The translations under genes were made by a program, and so were the position numbers. From NCBI GenBank assembly GCA_029233965.1, contig JARGOP010000043.1, positions 1 through 37,096 of the forward strand: DNA of 37,096 bases, read 5' to 3'. Source of the DNA: Verrucomicrobiales bacterium (GTDB lineage Bacteria; Verrucomicrobiota; Verrucomicrobiia; Verrucomicrobiales; DEV007). Positions 30,596 to 37,096 of the stretch are shown piece after piece. The notes beneath the pieces were generated by a model. That model was given only the letters and a program-made list of their open reading frames with translations, had not been told where the DNA came from and did not search any database. How positions within the stretch are numbered: position 1 is the stretch's first letter; each line of letters opens with the position of its first letter.

Positions 30596-31555
30596 ATGAG
30601 GCGCCTGAGTCTGAACGGTTTTCTCGAGGAAAGCAGCTCCTTCGATGAAGCGGTGGGAAGATCGCCGGGGCTGGCTCAGTTTTGTTCGTCGACGCTTTGG
30701 CAACTGGCGGCGCACGATTTTTTGCGTCCACCGGGCCCCAACGATGAGCACTTTATCGTCGAAGACGAGGGGAACTGGCTCCTCTTTGCTGAACGTGAGG
30801 GAAACCGCGTTTTCTTTCCCTTCGAAGCGGCGTGGATGTTTGGTTGCCCGATCGTCGGGAATCCTCTCGATGGGGTTGCCCTGCTTAAGGCGGCCTCCTC
30901 CGAATTTCTGGGTGGACGGGTGGGCTTCTGCCTGGGCGGGATTCCCAAAGACGGGACTTTAAACCGTTCCGTCCGCAGCCGCAGTGCGGAGTTCCTCCGG
31001 TATGAGGAATTCCCGGCGACAGACTGCATGATGATCGATTTGACCGGAGGCTATGAGCCCTGGCTCGAACGCCGGTCGAAGAAGTTTCGTAAATCCGTGC
31101 GTCAGCTCCGGATCGGGGAAGGGGTTGAGATCGTTGAGGCTTCGGGAGACGATCCCGAAACGCTCTTCGATCGGATCCTTGCGGTTCAGAAGCAGACCTA
31201 CAAATGGGAAGAAGGGACGGATATTTTTCTGGGCAATGACTACCGCCCTTTTTACCGGTGCCTCCTCAGCGGGCTTCGGGACACTGAAGATCTCCGACTT
31301 CTTTTTGCGAGAAGGAATGGTGAGGATCTTGCCTATATTTTCGGAGGCGTGAGGGGAAAGGCCTACCGCGGTTTTCAGATGGGATACATCGAAGCGGAGA
31401 GGAAGTCCGGTCTCGGGAACGCCCTGCAACTCGCCAATTTGAGAGCCAGGGCAGAAGAGGGGATTATCAGTTATGATCTCGGCATGCACGCCGAATACAA
31501 GGAGCGCTGGGCGGATCGGCGGGACGAATTCGTCGGAGCGTTTATGGTTTTGTGA
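30596..31555 (+). CDS. GNAT/FemAB-like acyltransferase
   Basis: A 319-residue cytoplasmic protein of the GNAT-related Acetyltransf_6 (BioF2/CelD-like) type. The segment GYEPWLERRSKKFRKSVRQL is the characteristic linker helix before the acyltransferase fold. RLLFARRNGEDLAYIFGGVRG and KAYRGFQMGYIEAERKSGLG follow with the usual beta-bulge and CoA-loop arrangement, and DLGMHAEYKERWA is the C-terminal block. Relatives transfer acyl or aminoacyl groups in exopolysaccharide or envelope synthesis. The acceptor cannot be read here. It is 64 bases after htrA across a hairpin, and its last 14 bases overlap the end of the convergent folP. Confidence 0.8.
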   Translation: MRRLSLNGFLEESSSFDEAVGRSPGLAQFCSSTLWQLAAHDFLRPPGPNDEHFIVEDEGNWLLFAEREGNRVFFPFEAAWMFGCPIVGNPLDGVALLKAASSEFLGGRVGFCLGGIPKDGTLNRSVRSRSAEFLRYEEFPATDCMMIDLTGGYEPWLERRSKKFRKSVRQLRIGEGVEIVEASGDDPETLFDRILAVQKQTYKWEEGTDIFLGNDYRPFYRCLLSGLRDTEDLRLLFARRNGEDLAYIFGGVRGKAYRGFQMGYIEAERKSGLGNALQLANLRARAEEGIISYDLGMHAEYKERWADRRDEFVGAFMVL

Positions 31556-32381
31556 GAATTGCCTCGGTCATGCGAAGCGCTTCGCAGTTCGGGCGGACTT
31601 CGTGAACGCGGTGCAGGCAGATCCCCTGCTCGCGGGCGCGGGAAGTGATCGCGACAGTCGGCCAGTTCCGGTCTTCGACCGCGTCGGATCCGATCAGTTT
31701 CCCGATGAAGGATTTTCTTGAAACACCAAGGAGGATTGGTCGATCCGCGATGGTGAGTTGATCAAGAAATTTCAATAGCTCCAGGTTGTGATCGAGGGTT
31801 TTTCCGAATCCGATCCCGGGGTCGTAGACAATCGATTCCGGCTCGATTCCGGCGGAAGTCAGGGTCTCATGCCTCTCCTCGAAAAAGGAACGAATCTCGG
31901 CGACGACGTCGGTGTAGCGTGGGTTTGCCTGCATTGTTTGCGGGGTGCCCTGCATGTGCATGACGACTGCCCCGGCCTTCGTTTCCGCTGCGACTTTGAT
32001 CATGGCCGGATCACGGAAGCCGCTGATGTCGTTGATGATGACTGCTCCGGATTCGAGAGCGGCCCGGGCGACTTCAGCCTTGGAAGTGTCGATCGAGAGG
32101 CAGGCCTCCGGAGATTGCCCGAGGATGGCTTCGATCACGGGAAGAACGCGCTCTTTCTCTTCCGTGATACTGACTTCGGCAGCACCGGGACGGGTGGATT
32201 CTCCGCCGACATCGATGATCGCAGCACCGTCTTCAATCATGGAGAGTGCCTCTGCGACGGCTTTCTCGACGGAATCGAATCGCCCCCCGTCGGAGAAGGA
32301 ATCGGGGGTCACATTCAAAATCCCCATGATCTCCCCCCGAAGCGAGAGATCGAAGGTGTGATGAAGACAGCGCCAGTTCAT
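31542..32381 (-). CDS. folP: dihydropteroate synthase
   Basis: Joins p-aminobenzoate to the pterin diphosphate in folate synthesis. The 279-residue TIM-barrel protein has the two diagnostic loops: MGILNVTPDSFSDGG (19-33) and VGGESTRPGA (58-67). Further conserved blocks are VIINDISGF, GAVVMHMQGTPQTMQANP and YDPGIGFGKTLDHN, then GVSRKSFIG near the C-terminus. It lies 48 bases downstream of bioB on the same strand and is likely co-transcribed. It shares 14 bases tail to tail with the acyltransferase gene. Confidence 0.97.
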   Translation of the reverse strand: MNWRCLHHTFDLSLRGEIMGILNVTPDSFSDGGRFDSVEKAVAEALSMIEDGAAIIDVGGESTRPGAAEVSITEEKERVLPVIEAILGQSPEACLSIDTSKAEVARAALESGAVIINDISGFRDPAMIKVAAETKAGAVVMHMQGTPQTMQANPRYTDVVAEIRSFFEERHETLTSAGIEPESIVYDPGIGFGKTLDHNLELLKFLDQLTIADRPILLGVSRKSFIGKLIGSDAVEDRNWPTVAITSRAREQGICLHRVHEVRPNCEALRMTEAILTKP

Positions 32382-32429
32382 GGGGAGGCCGCTTCCGATT
32401 CCGTGGCAACGCGCTCGATGAACGGTCGG

Positions 32430-33425
32430 CTAGGCGAGAGCAGGCTCGCGAGGACGGGTATCCTCCGCATCGGGCGCGGAAAGGTCGCGGTTGGGCTTTT
32501 GAGGCTGGAGACCGAGCTTCTTGAGAAGGTTCAGATCCGCTTCCGATTGGGGGTTGCCTGTCGTGAGCAGTTTGTCGCCGTAGAAAATCGAGTTGGCCCC
32601 GGCAAAGAAACACAGCGTCTGAAGCTCTTCACTCATCTGCTTGCGTCCCGCGGAAAGGCGAACCTTCGCCTTTGGAATTGTGATGCGGGCGATCGCGATC
32701 ATGCGGACCACTTCAAAGGAATCGACTCCCTGTGACTCCGCGAGCGGAGTGCCCGGAATCGGGACGAGTGAATTGATCGGAACGCTCTCGGGCTGTGGAT
32801 TGAAGTTGCTGAGAATCTCGAGCATCTTGAGGCGGTCCTCAGTGCTTTCGCCGAGACCGAGAATTCCGCCGGAGCAAACCGACATGCCGGCATCCTGCAC
32901 GTGGCGGAGGGTGTTGAGACGGTCCTGAAAGGTATGGGTCGAGACGATGTTCTTGTAGTGCTCGGGAGAAGTGTCGATATTGTGGTTGTAGGCGGTGACG
33001 CCGGCCTTTTTCAGCTTTTCGGCCTCCACTTCACCGAGTTCACCGAGGGTGGTGCAAACTTCCATGCCGAGTTCGGCGACACTTTCGACGATGTCGAGAA
33101 CCTGATCGAAGCGCTTCGTCCCGTCGCGAACGCCCTTCCAGGCGGCGCCCATGCAGAAACGAGTCGAGCCGTTTTCCCGCGCCGCCCGGGCCCGCTCCAG
33201 GATGTCGCACTTTTCCATGAGTCGTTCCGCCCCGACTTCGGTTGTGTAGCGGGCGGACTGGGCGCAGTAGGAGCAGTCCTCGGAACAACCGCCCGTTTTG
33301 ATGCTCAGCAGGGTGCAGAGCTGAATTTCGTTCTCCGGCCAGTTTGCCTCATGCACCTTGCGGGAGCGCTGGATGAGATCGAAAAAAGGAAGATCGTAAA
33401 GGCTTTTGAGTTCGTCGAACTGCAT
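32430..33425 (-). CDS. bioB: biotin synthase
   Basis: A radical-SAM enzyme that inserts sulfur into dethiobiotin. The 331-residue product contains GGCSEDCSYCAQ, the CxxxCxxC cluster for the SAM-binding 4Fe-4S center (Cys47, 51, 54). Other conserved segments are FCMGAAWKGVRDG, AYNHNIDTSPEHYKNIVSTH, GGILGLGESTEDR, SVPINSLVPIPGTP and FFAGANSIFYGDKLLTTGN. The N-terminus (MQFDELKSLYDLPFFDLI) is normal. It is probably the first gene of a bioB-folP unit. No other biotin gene is present and no clear BirA operator was seen upstream. Its product is needed by pyruvate carboxylase in this window. Confidence 0.97.
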   Translation of the reverse strand: MQFDELKSLYDLPFFDLIQRSRKVHEANWPENEIQLCTLLSIKTGGCSEDCSYCAQSARYTTEVGAERLMEKCDILERARAARENGSTRFCMGAAWKGVRDGTKRFDQVLDIVESVAELGMEVCTTLGELGEVEAEKLKKAGVTAYNHNIDTSPEHYKNIVSTHTFQDRLNTLRHVQDAGMSVCSGGILGLGESTEDRLKMLEILSNFNPQPESVPINSLVPIPGTPLAESQGVDSFEVVRMIAIARITIPKAKVRLSAGRKQMSEELQTLCFFAGANSIFYGDKLLTTGNPQSEADLNLLKKLGLQPQKPNRDLSAPDAEDTRPREPALA

Positions 33426-33515
33426 GAGAGGTAACGGTGTCTGAGTGAACGTTTCGGCAAGAAGTGACCACGAAATGGTCGAATTTCACCTAATTGTTGC
33501 ACAAAAACGTCCGGG

Positions 33516-34244
33516 TCAGCTCGTCCAGCGCCCTCCCGGGGAAACGTGAGGCAGCTGTTGCTTCCAACTCTCGGAGTAGTCGGTCTTTCCGACAGCACCG
33601 ATCATTTTTACGCCGGTCTGGCGGCGAAACTCCTGGCAGAAGGCTTCGCCGCTGTGGCAGCCCCAGCTCTTGCAATAGGCGCCGCGCGCAAAGGCTTTGC
33701 GATCAAACTTCTTCAAATCGCTTTGGTGAAGGAAAGTCTTCGACGCGCCGAGGATGCGATTGCTGTAATCGAATACGAAACAGTATTTGTTGGAGTGGCC
33801 GAAATATTCAAAGCCCGAGACCTTGGTTTCGCGCCGGTTCTGGCCGGAATTGACGTAGTTGAAAATTTCCTCTGTCTCGCTGAAATAGACGAGTTTGACC
33901 CCGAATTTATCCCGCACACTTTCGATGTAGGAGAGCAGTGGCTCGCCATCCTCAGTCGCGCGACGCTCATAGCCGGGGCGATACACCATCCAGGTGATAT
34001 TCACCTTTTTGTCCGTCGCTTTCTGGAGCTGCTCGATCCGGATTCTGGCGGTGCGGATAAAATTTCCCCACCAGCGGTCGTGGCGGTGGGCTTCGCGGCG
34101 GTAGTTTTCCCAGTAGAGAAGGGCCGGACCGCCGGACAGGATAATGTATTCGTCGTTCGGATCGAGTCCTGCCTCTGCCGACTCAGGAGTCGAAATCAGG
34201 AAGAGCAGAGCAAAAACGGAGAGGATGAACGTTCGGAGCGTCAT
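33516..34244 (-). CDS. secreted protein with His...Cys arrangement like clan CD cysteine peptidases
   Basis: A 242-residue product with a signal peptide (FILSVFALLFLISTPESAEA). The mature part starts EYIILSGGPALLYWEN, followed by a helix with Trp-Trp (DRWWGNFIRTARIRI), a strand VNITWMVYRPGYERR, and FEYFGHSNKYCFVFDY with His150. Then comes SWGCHSGEAFCQEF with Cys196, and IGAVGKTDYSESW. A strand ending in (G)H followed about 45 residues later by a strand ending in (G)C with a following Ser-Gly is the layout of caspase/gingipain-type clan CD peptidases. I infer a caspase-like fold, but I do not recognise the family by name. It lies between bioB and the amidase gene, all on the minus strand. Confidence 0.75.
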   Translation of the reverse strand: MTLRTFILSVFALLFLISTPESAEAGLDPNDEYIILSGGPALLYWENYRREAHRHDRWWGNFIRTARIRIEQLQKATDKKVNITWMVYRPGYERRATEDGEPLLSYIESVRDKFGVKLVYFSETEEIFNYVNSGQNRRETKVSGFEYFGHSNKYCFVFDYSNRILGASKTFLHQSDLKKFDRKAFARGAYCKSWGCHSGEAFCQEFRRQTGVKMIGAVGKTDYSESWKQQLPHVSPGGRWTS

Positions 34245-34327
34245 GGTCGAAGTATCCTGACAGTAATCGCACGGAAGATAAAGGCAAGATACGGACGCTA
34301 AAACGCCGGTTCTTTCAGAATATTGAT

Positions 34328-35140
34328 TCAGCTGATCCGCAGCCAGTGGGTGAATCGATCCCAGACATGTTCCACGATCGAATTCCGGCGGCGCTCTTCC
34401 TCTTCGAGACGCTTTTGCTCCTGAACTGCTTTATCGTAAGCGACGAGGCGCTGATAATGCCGGTTGATGCGTCCGACGAACCAGCGCCAGGTATCCCCGG
34501 GTATTCCGTTCTCCATGAGGAAGTGCGGGCAGTTCTTGTTCGGGGTCGAGTAGCCCTCGCGGGGCCAGTGATAGTGGGCGCGAATATTTTCGATAGGAAT
34601 CTTGTGGTGATACATCAGGTTCGCCGCCAGTTTCGCGGTGCGCTCCATTGTTTGTGTCTGACTGTTTCCGGTGTGCTCGCACATCTCGATTCCGATGGAA
34701 TAACGGTTGCCGGGGCCGTCAAAGTCAGCGTGCTCGCCGCGTTCGTCGGTCGGGATGTGTTGGATAACGGTGTCGTCCTGCACGGTGAAATGCCAGCAGA
34801 GGTAGCCGATCACGCCGCCCCTGAGAGCCCCTCGTTTCAGGGCTTTCGCGTGAGCAAAAGCATCGCCGGTGTAGTTCTGCGTGCTGTGGATCGTGATGTA
34901 GCGGGGCGTCATTTCCCGGAAAATCCGGCGTCCGTAGCTGCCTTTGGGAATGAGGTCGACTTTGATATTCAACTCCTCATGAGCACGGTTCGGATCCTCC
35001 GGGGTGTTGAGGACAGCGCCCAGCTCCCTCTCCCAGATCGAACTCTTCCGGCTGACGGTTGAATTGGTGTTACATCCGGGCAGAAGCAAGAGAATGCCCG
35101 AGAAAAGAGCGATAGGGATGGCGATACGGAACACTTTCAT
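34328..35140 (-). CDS. lipoprotein N-acetylmuramoyl-L-alanine amidase (Amidase_2)
   Basis: A 270-residue cell-wall amidase of the AmpD/PGRP zinc type that cuts the lactyl-L-Ala bond of peptidoglycan. The ATG at 35140 gives a lipoprotein signal (LFSGILLLLPGC, Cys23). Zinc and catalytic residues are visible: His85 in YITIHSTQNY, Glu152 in SIGIEMCEH, His189 in IRAHYHW, and Cys204 in NKNCPHFL. This Cys-for-third-ligand form is known from CwlA-type amidases. CWHFTVQDDTVIQHIP is the usual central strand pair. A basic coiled C-terminal helix (QEQKRLEEEERRRNS) follows. Its 5' region is strikingly AT-rich. The neighbouring lysozyme-like lipoprotein at 4853 is a second possible wall enzyme. Confidence 0.92.
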   Translation of the reverse strand: MKVFRIAIPIALFSGILLLLPGCNTNSTVSRKSSIWERELGAVLNTPEDPNRAHEELNIKVDLIPKGSYGRRIFREMTPRYITIHSTQNYTGDAFAHAKALKRGALRGGVIGYLCWHFTVQDDTVIQHIPTDERGEHADFDGPGNRYSIGIEMCEHTGNSQTQTMERTAKLAANLMYHHKIPIENIRAHYHWPREGYSTPNKNCPHFLMENGIPGDTWRWFVGRINRHYQRLVAYDKAVQEQKRLEEEERRRNSIVEHVWDRFTHWLRIS

Positions 35141-35296
35141 CAAACCGAAGCAATTAGCGGAACGGATGAGAATTTACTCTCGCAGCAAAACTTTCGCAAA
35201 TTTATTTCGAAAAATTTAAAAACTTACCAATAATGATAGTTTAAAGATTCTAACCGTTTTTTCTGCGAACCTTTACCGTCTGACCGGCGACCCTGA
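35141..35296 (-). promoter_or_regulatory. AT-rich intergenic region upstream of the amidase gene
   Basis: This spacer between the VOC gene and the amidase is far richer in A and T than the flanking genes, with runs around 35190-35235. It contains several promoter-like hexamers on the minus strand (for example TTGGTA with A/T-rich sequence 17-18 bases later), but no single combination stands out. It most likely holds the amidase promoter. Confidence 0.35.
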
Positions 35297-35677
35297 TCAA
35301 CGTTCAAGAATTTCGACTTCGTAGCCATCCGGATCGGTCACGAAAGCCATCTTGGATTTCTCTCCGGAGGGAAAAGCTTCGCGCCAGTCCCCGGGCCAGA
35401 CTTCGATTCCTTTTTTCTCGAGGTCATCGCAGTATGCCATGATGTCTTCGACGCCGACGGCGGTGTGCATGAGGTCTTCGGGGAATTTGACTTCGAAATC
35501 GGGCGAGTAGCAGAGTTCGAGAAAGTGATCGTTCCCGTCGAGTTCGAGGAAGGCGAGCTGATTTCCGGCCGGGGATTTGTCGGTGCGGCGGGTCAGGGTG
35601 AACCCGAGGTTCTCGTAAAAGGAGATCGTCTTTTCAAGATCGCTGACACGGATGCGGGTGTGGAGGAATTTGATCAT
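35297..35677 (-). CDS. gloA: VOC-family glyoxalase I-like protein
   Basis: A 126-residue protein with the start MIKFLHTRIRVSDLEKTISFYENLG, closely resembling lactoylglutathione lyase, which converts the methylglyoxal-glutathione hemithioacetal to S-lactoylglutathione. The two beta-alpha-beta-beta-beta halves are seen. Metal ligands of the family fit His (LHTRI), Glu (FLELCYS), His (MHTAVGVED) and Glu (YEVEILER). The ATG at 35677 is the likely start; the TTG at 35683 is not. It stands alone with its own promoter region. Another VOC dioxygenase or a metal-thiol conjugate enzyme is possible. Confidence 0.85.
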   Translation of the reverse strand: MIKFLHTRIRVSDLEKTISFYENLGFTLTRRTDKSPAGNQLAFLELDGNDHFLELCYSPDFEVKFPEDLMHTAVGVEDIMAYCDDLEKKGIEVWPGDWREAFPSGEKSKMAFVTDPDGYEVEILER

Positions 35678-35896
35678 ATGCAAATGGAAAGCCCATCACG
35701 CTCCTCTGCAAGTGGCAGATTCGGCCGTTGGGGACGTTTTTGGTAATCATGACGATCCAGTCAACTCGGGGCAGACCGGCGATGCTCTCCCGGGACTCAG
35801 CGGGTTAAACCGGCGCGATGGTGCCCTCTTTCACGTCGACAGAACGTTGGGAAACCTGACAGCATACGCGGAGCACTTACTTCATCGCCGTTTTCA

Positions 35897-36598
35897 ATGA
35901 AACCGATCGTTCAAATTTCCCTCGACCTGACGAATATCGACGAAGCTCTTGATACAGCAGCCCTGGCGATGCGTGCCGGAGTGGACTGGCTCGAGGCAGG
36001 GACTCCGCTCATTCTGGCCGAAGGGTTGCATGGCGTCAGCAAGTTGCGTGAGGCGTTTCCGGATACGCCTATCGTGGCGGATTTGAAAACGATGGATGGA
36101 GGCTACCTCGAAGCGGAGATGATGGCGAAAGCCGGGGCCACTCATGTCGTGGTGATGGCCCGCGCTCACCCTGAGACGATCAAATGTGTCGTCTCGGCCG
36201 GAGCAGACTTCGGAGTAAAAGTCATGGGGGACAACCTTGGCTGCCCCGACATGATTGCCGGGGCCAGAGAGCTGGAGGACCTGGGCTGTGACTACGTGAT
36301 TCACCATATCGGCTATGATGAGCGTCGCGGGATCGCTGCCGCAGGCCGGCGCATGCCGAGCCCGCTCGATCAACTCCGTGAGGTGGTCGATGCGGTGAAC
36401 ATCCCGGTCCAGGCCGTGGGCGGGTTGAGCCTCGAAGAGGCGATCCAATGTCCGCAATACGGAGCCCCGCTCGTCGTTCTCGGAGCGCCTTTGACGATCG
36501 ATGCCGAATCTTTCAAGACTGCGGACGGTGACCTTGAAGCATCCCTGCGTCTGATTTGCGAAGCGATTCACAGACAGGAGGTGGCGGAGTTTTCATGA
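35897..36598 (+). CDS. hexulose-6-phosphate synthase/3-keto-L-gulonate-6-phosphate decarboxylase-type enzyme
   Basis: A 233-residue TIM-barrel protein of the orotidine-phosphate-decarboxylase suprafamily. VADLKTMDGGYLEAEMMAKAG carries the D-x-K-x-x-D metal/phosphate-site motif (Asp62, Lys64, Asp67), and AVGGLSLEEA is the C-terminal phosphate loop. The same fold serves formaldehyde fixation with ribulose 5-phosphate (HPS) and decarboxylation of 3-keto-L-gulonate 6-phosphate in ascorbate use (UlaD/SgbH). Without a neighbouring hexuloisomerase or ascorbate gene the reaction cannot be fixed. The first 213 bases upstream contain no other gene. The stop codon overlaps the next start (ATGA). Confidence 0.88.
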   Translation: MKPIVQISLDLTNIDEALDTAALAMRAGVDWLEAGTPLILAEGLHGVSKLREAFPDTPIVADLKTMDGGYLEAEMMAKAGATHVVVMARAHPETIKCVVSAGADFGVKVMGDNLGCPDMIAGARELEDLGCDYVIHHIGYDERRGIAAAGRRMPSPLDQLREVVDAVNIPVQAVGGLSLEEAIQCPQYGAPLVVLGAPLTIDAESFKTADGDLEASLRLICEAIHRQEVAEFS

Positions 36599-36981
36599 GT
36601 TCCTCAGATGATGAGACTTATGCGATCATCGGTTGTGCGATGCGGGTGCATAATGCGCTGGGTCCGGGCCTTCGCGAGAAGCCGTATGAAAATGCACTCG
36701 TCATCGACCTGAGGATGAACGGGTTTGATCCGGATGCTCAGCGAGGCTACCCGATTCGCTATCTTGATTTTGTCGTGGGGGACTGCGTTCCTGACATCAC
36801 CGTGAATGGTCGTATCTTGGTCGAAGTGAAATCAGTTGAGGGATTGGGTGATGGTGAACTCTCACAGATGCTGAATTATCTGAGGATTTCCGAATTGAAG
36901 ATTGGGTTGATCATCAATTTCCGGAATTCGAAGATTGAGTGGAGACGCGTTGTCGGAGGCAATGCGGAAGCTGAAAAGTGA
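36595..36981 (+). CDS. GxxExxY family protein
   Basis: A 128-residue protein with the motif GLREKPYENAL (G-x-x-E-x-x-Y), the mark of the GxxExxY family (PF13366). Members have a small nuclease-like fold with an Asp/Glu-x-Lys type core, here DITVNGRILVEVKSVE (D...EVK). Function is not established. The fold has been compared to PD-(D/E)xK nucleases, and such genes often occur in repeated or mobile contexts. It overlaps the preceding enzyme gene by ATGA, which predicts translational coupling. Its C-terminal residues (IIINF-like IGLIINFRNSKIEWRRVV) are normal. Confidence 0.9.
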   Translation: MSSSDDETYAIIGCAMRVHNALGPGLREKPYENALVIDLRMNGFDPDAQRGYPIRYLDFVVGDCVPDITVNGRILVEVKSVEGLGDGELSQMLNYLRISELKIGLIINFRNSKIEWRRVVGGNAEAEK

Positions 36982-37096
36982 AGGCACTGGGAGGCTTCGG
37001 ATATGAGATCACCGATGGCCGTGAATATCCGTTCATGTGCATGAATCGGAGTCTCCGCAGCGCCAGTCTGACCAAGCCCAGATTCACGAAGATTGA

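Noticed and set aside
31788-32735. 315-codon plus-strand frame spanning folP and bioB
   Set aside because: It is antisense to two well-identified enzymes and to their gap. No signal or domain is visible.
33466-33480. GACCA/TGGTC inverted repeat upstream of bioB as a BirA operator
   Set aside because: Only a 5-bp stem, and it lacks the longer TTGTAAACC-type half-sites of BirA operators. It is more likely chance.
36978-37096. Open plus frame beginning with GTG in the last 119 bases, running off the window
   Set aside because: It overlaps the GxxExxY stop, has no Shine-Dalgarno sequence and no family resemblance in about 39 residues. It cannot be judged without sequence to the right.

Overview
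The window is a GC-rich bacterial chromosome segment, most likely from the PVC superphylum and probably Verrucomicrobiota. This is an inference from protein style, not from a marker gene. The supporting signs are a thioredoxin-like protein joined to an SHD1-like domain, paired zinc-ribbon/Ala-Pro-Glu-rich/single-membrane-segment proteins, secreted esterases beside an SMP-30 (gluconolactonase-like) protein, and many start codons without a Shine-Dalgarno sequence. No rRNA, tRNA, CRISPR array or prophage was recognised.

Left edge (1-640): the 3' end of an IS5-type insertion sequence has landed in a DNA cytosine-5 methyltransferase gene on the minus strand. Only motifs I to IV of the methyltransferase remain, and no usable start codon is visible. 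From 642 to 5689, all on the minus strand, come pyruvate carboxylase, nucleoside diphosphate kinase and a lipoprotein with a lysozyme-like motif. Two hairpins lie between the first two genes.

5742-9958 (plus): a near-consensus promoter drives two paralogous zinc-ribbon proteins with very long low-complexity linkers and a C-terminal membrane segment, followed by a small overlapping reading frame. 9962-14806 is a mixed metabolic block: leuD and riboflavin synthase on the minus strand, and a small secreted protein, two secreted alpha/beta-hydrolase esterases and an SMP-30 protein on the plus strand.

14869-19318 (plus): a tightly overlapping three-gene ABC-2 transporter operon. Both permeases carry a C-terminal gluzincin (zinc metallopeptidase) type domain. 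The second has intact HExxH and Glu ligands. The first keeps the spacing but has lost the HExxH residues. This active/inactive pair is the most unusual system in the window. It is followed by a small Lys-rich secreted protein.

19729-27713 (minus): a ten-gene Mrp-like cation/proton antiporter operon in the order E, F, G, DUF4040, B, C, D-like, D-like, a small two-helix membrane protein and a NuoL/NuoM-like subunit. It has three large proton-channel subunits, His-rich loops in the C subunit and one D subunit, and a strong sigma70-type promoter upstream of mrpE.

27891-31555 (plus): a redox-inactive thioredoxin-like/SHD1 protein, an HtrA-type protease, an elaborate hairpin and a GNAT-type acyltransferase. 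31542-35677 (minus): folP and bioB, a secreted protein with a His...Cys arrangement like clan CD peptidases, a lipoprotein N-acetylmuramoyl-L-alanine amidase, and a glyoxalase-like VOC protein. The window ends with a hexulose-phosphate-synthase/KGPDC-type gene overlapping a GxxExxY gene (plus). bioB supplies the biotin that pyruvate carboxylase needs, but the two genes are far apart and no shared control was seen.
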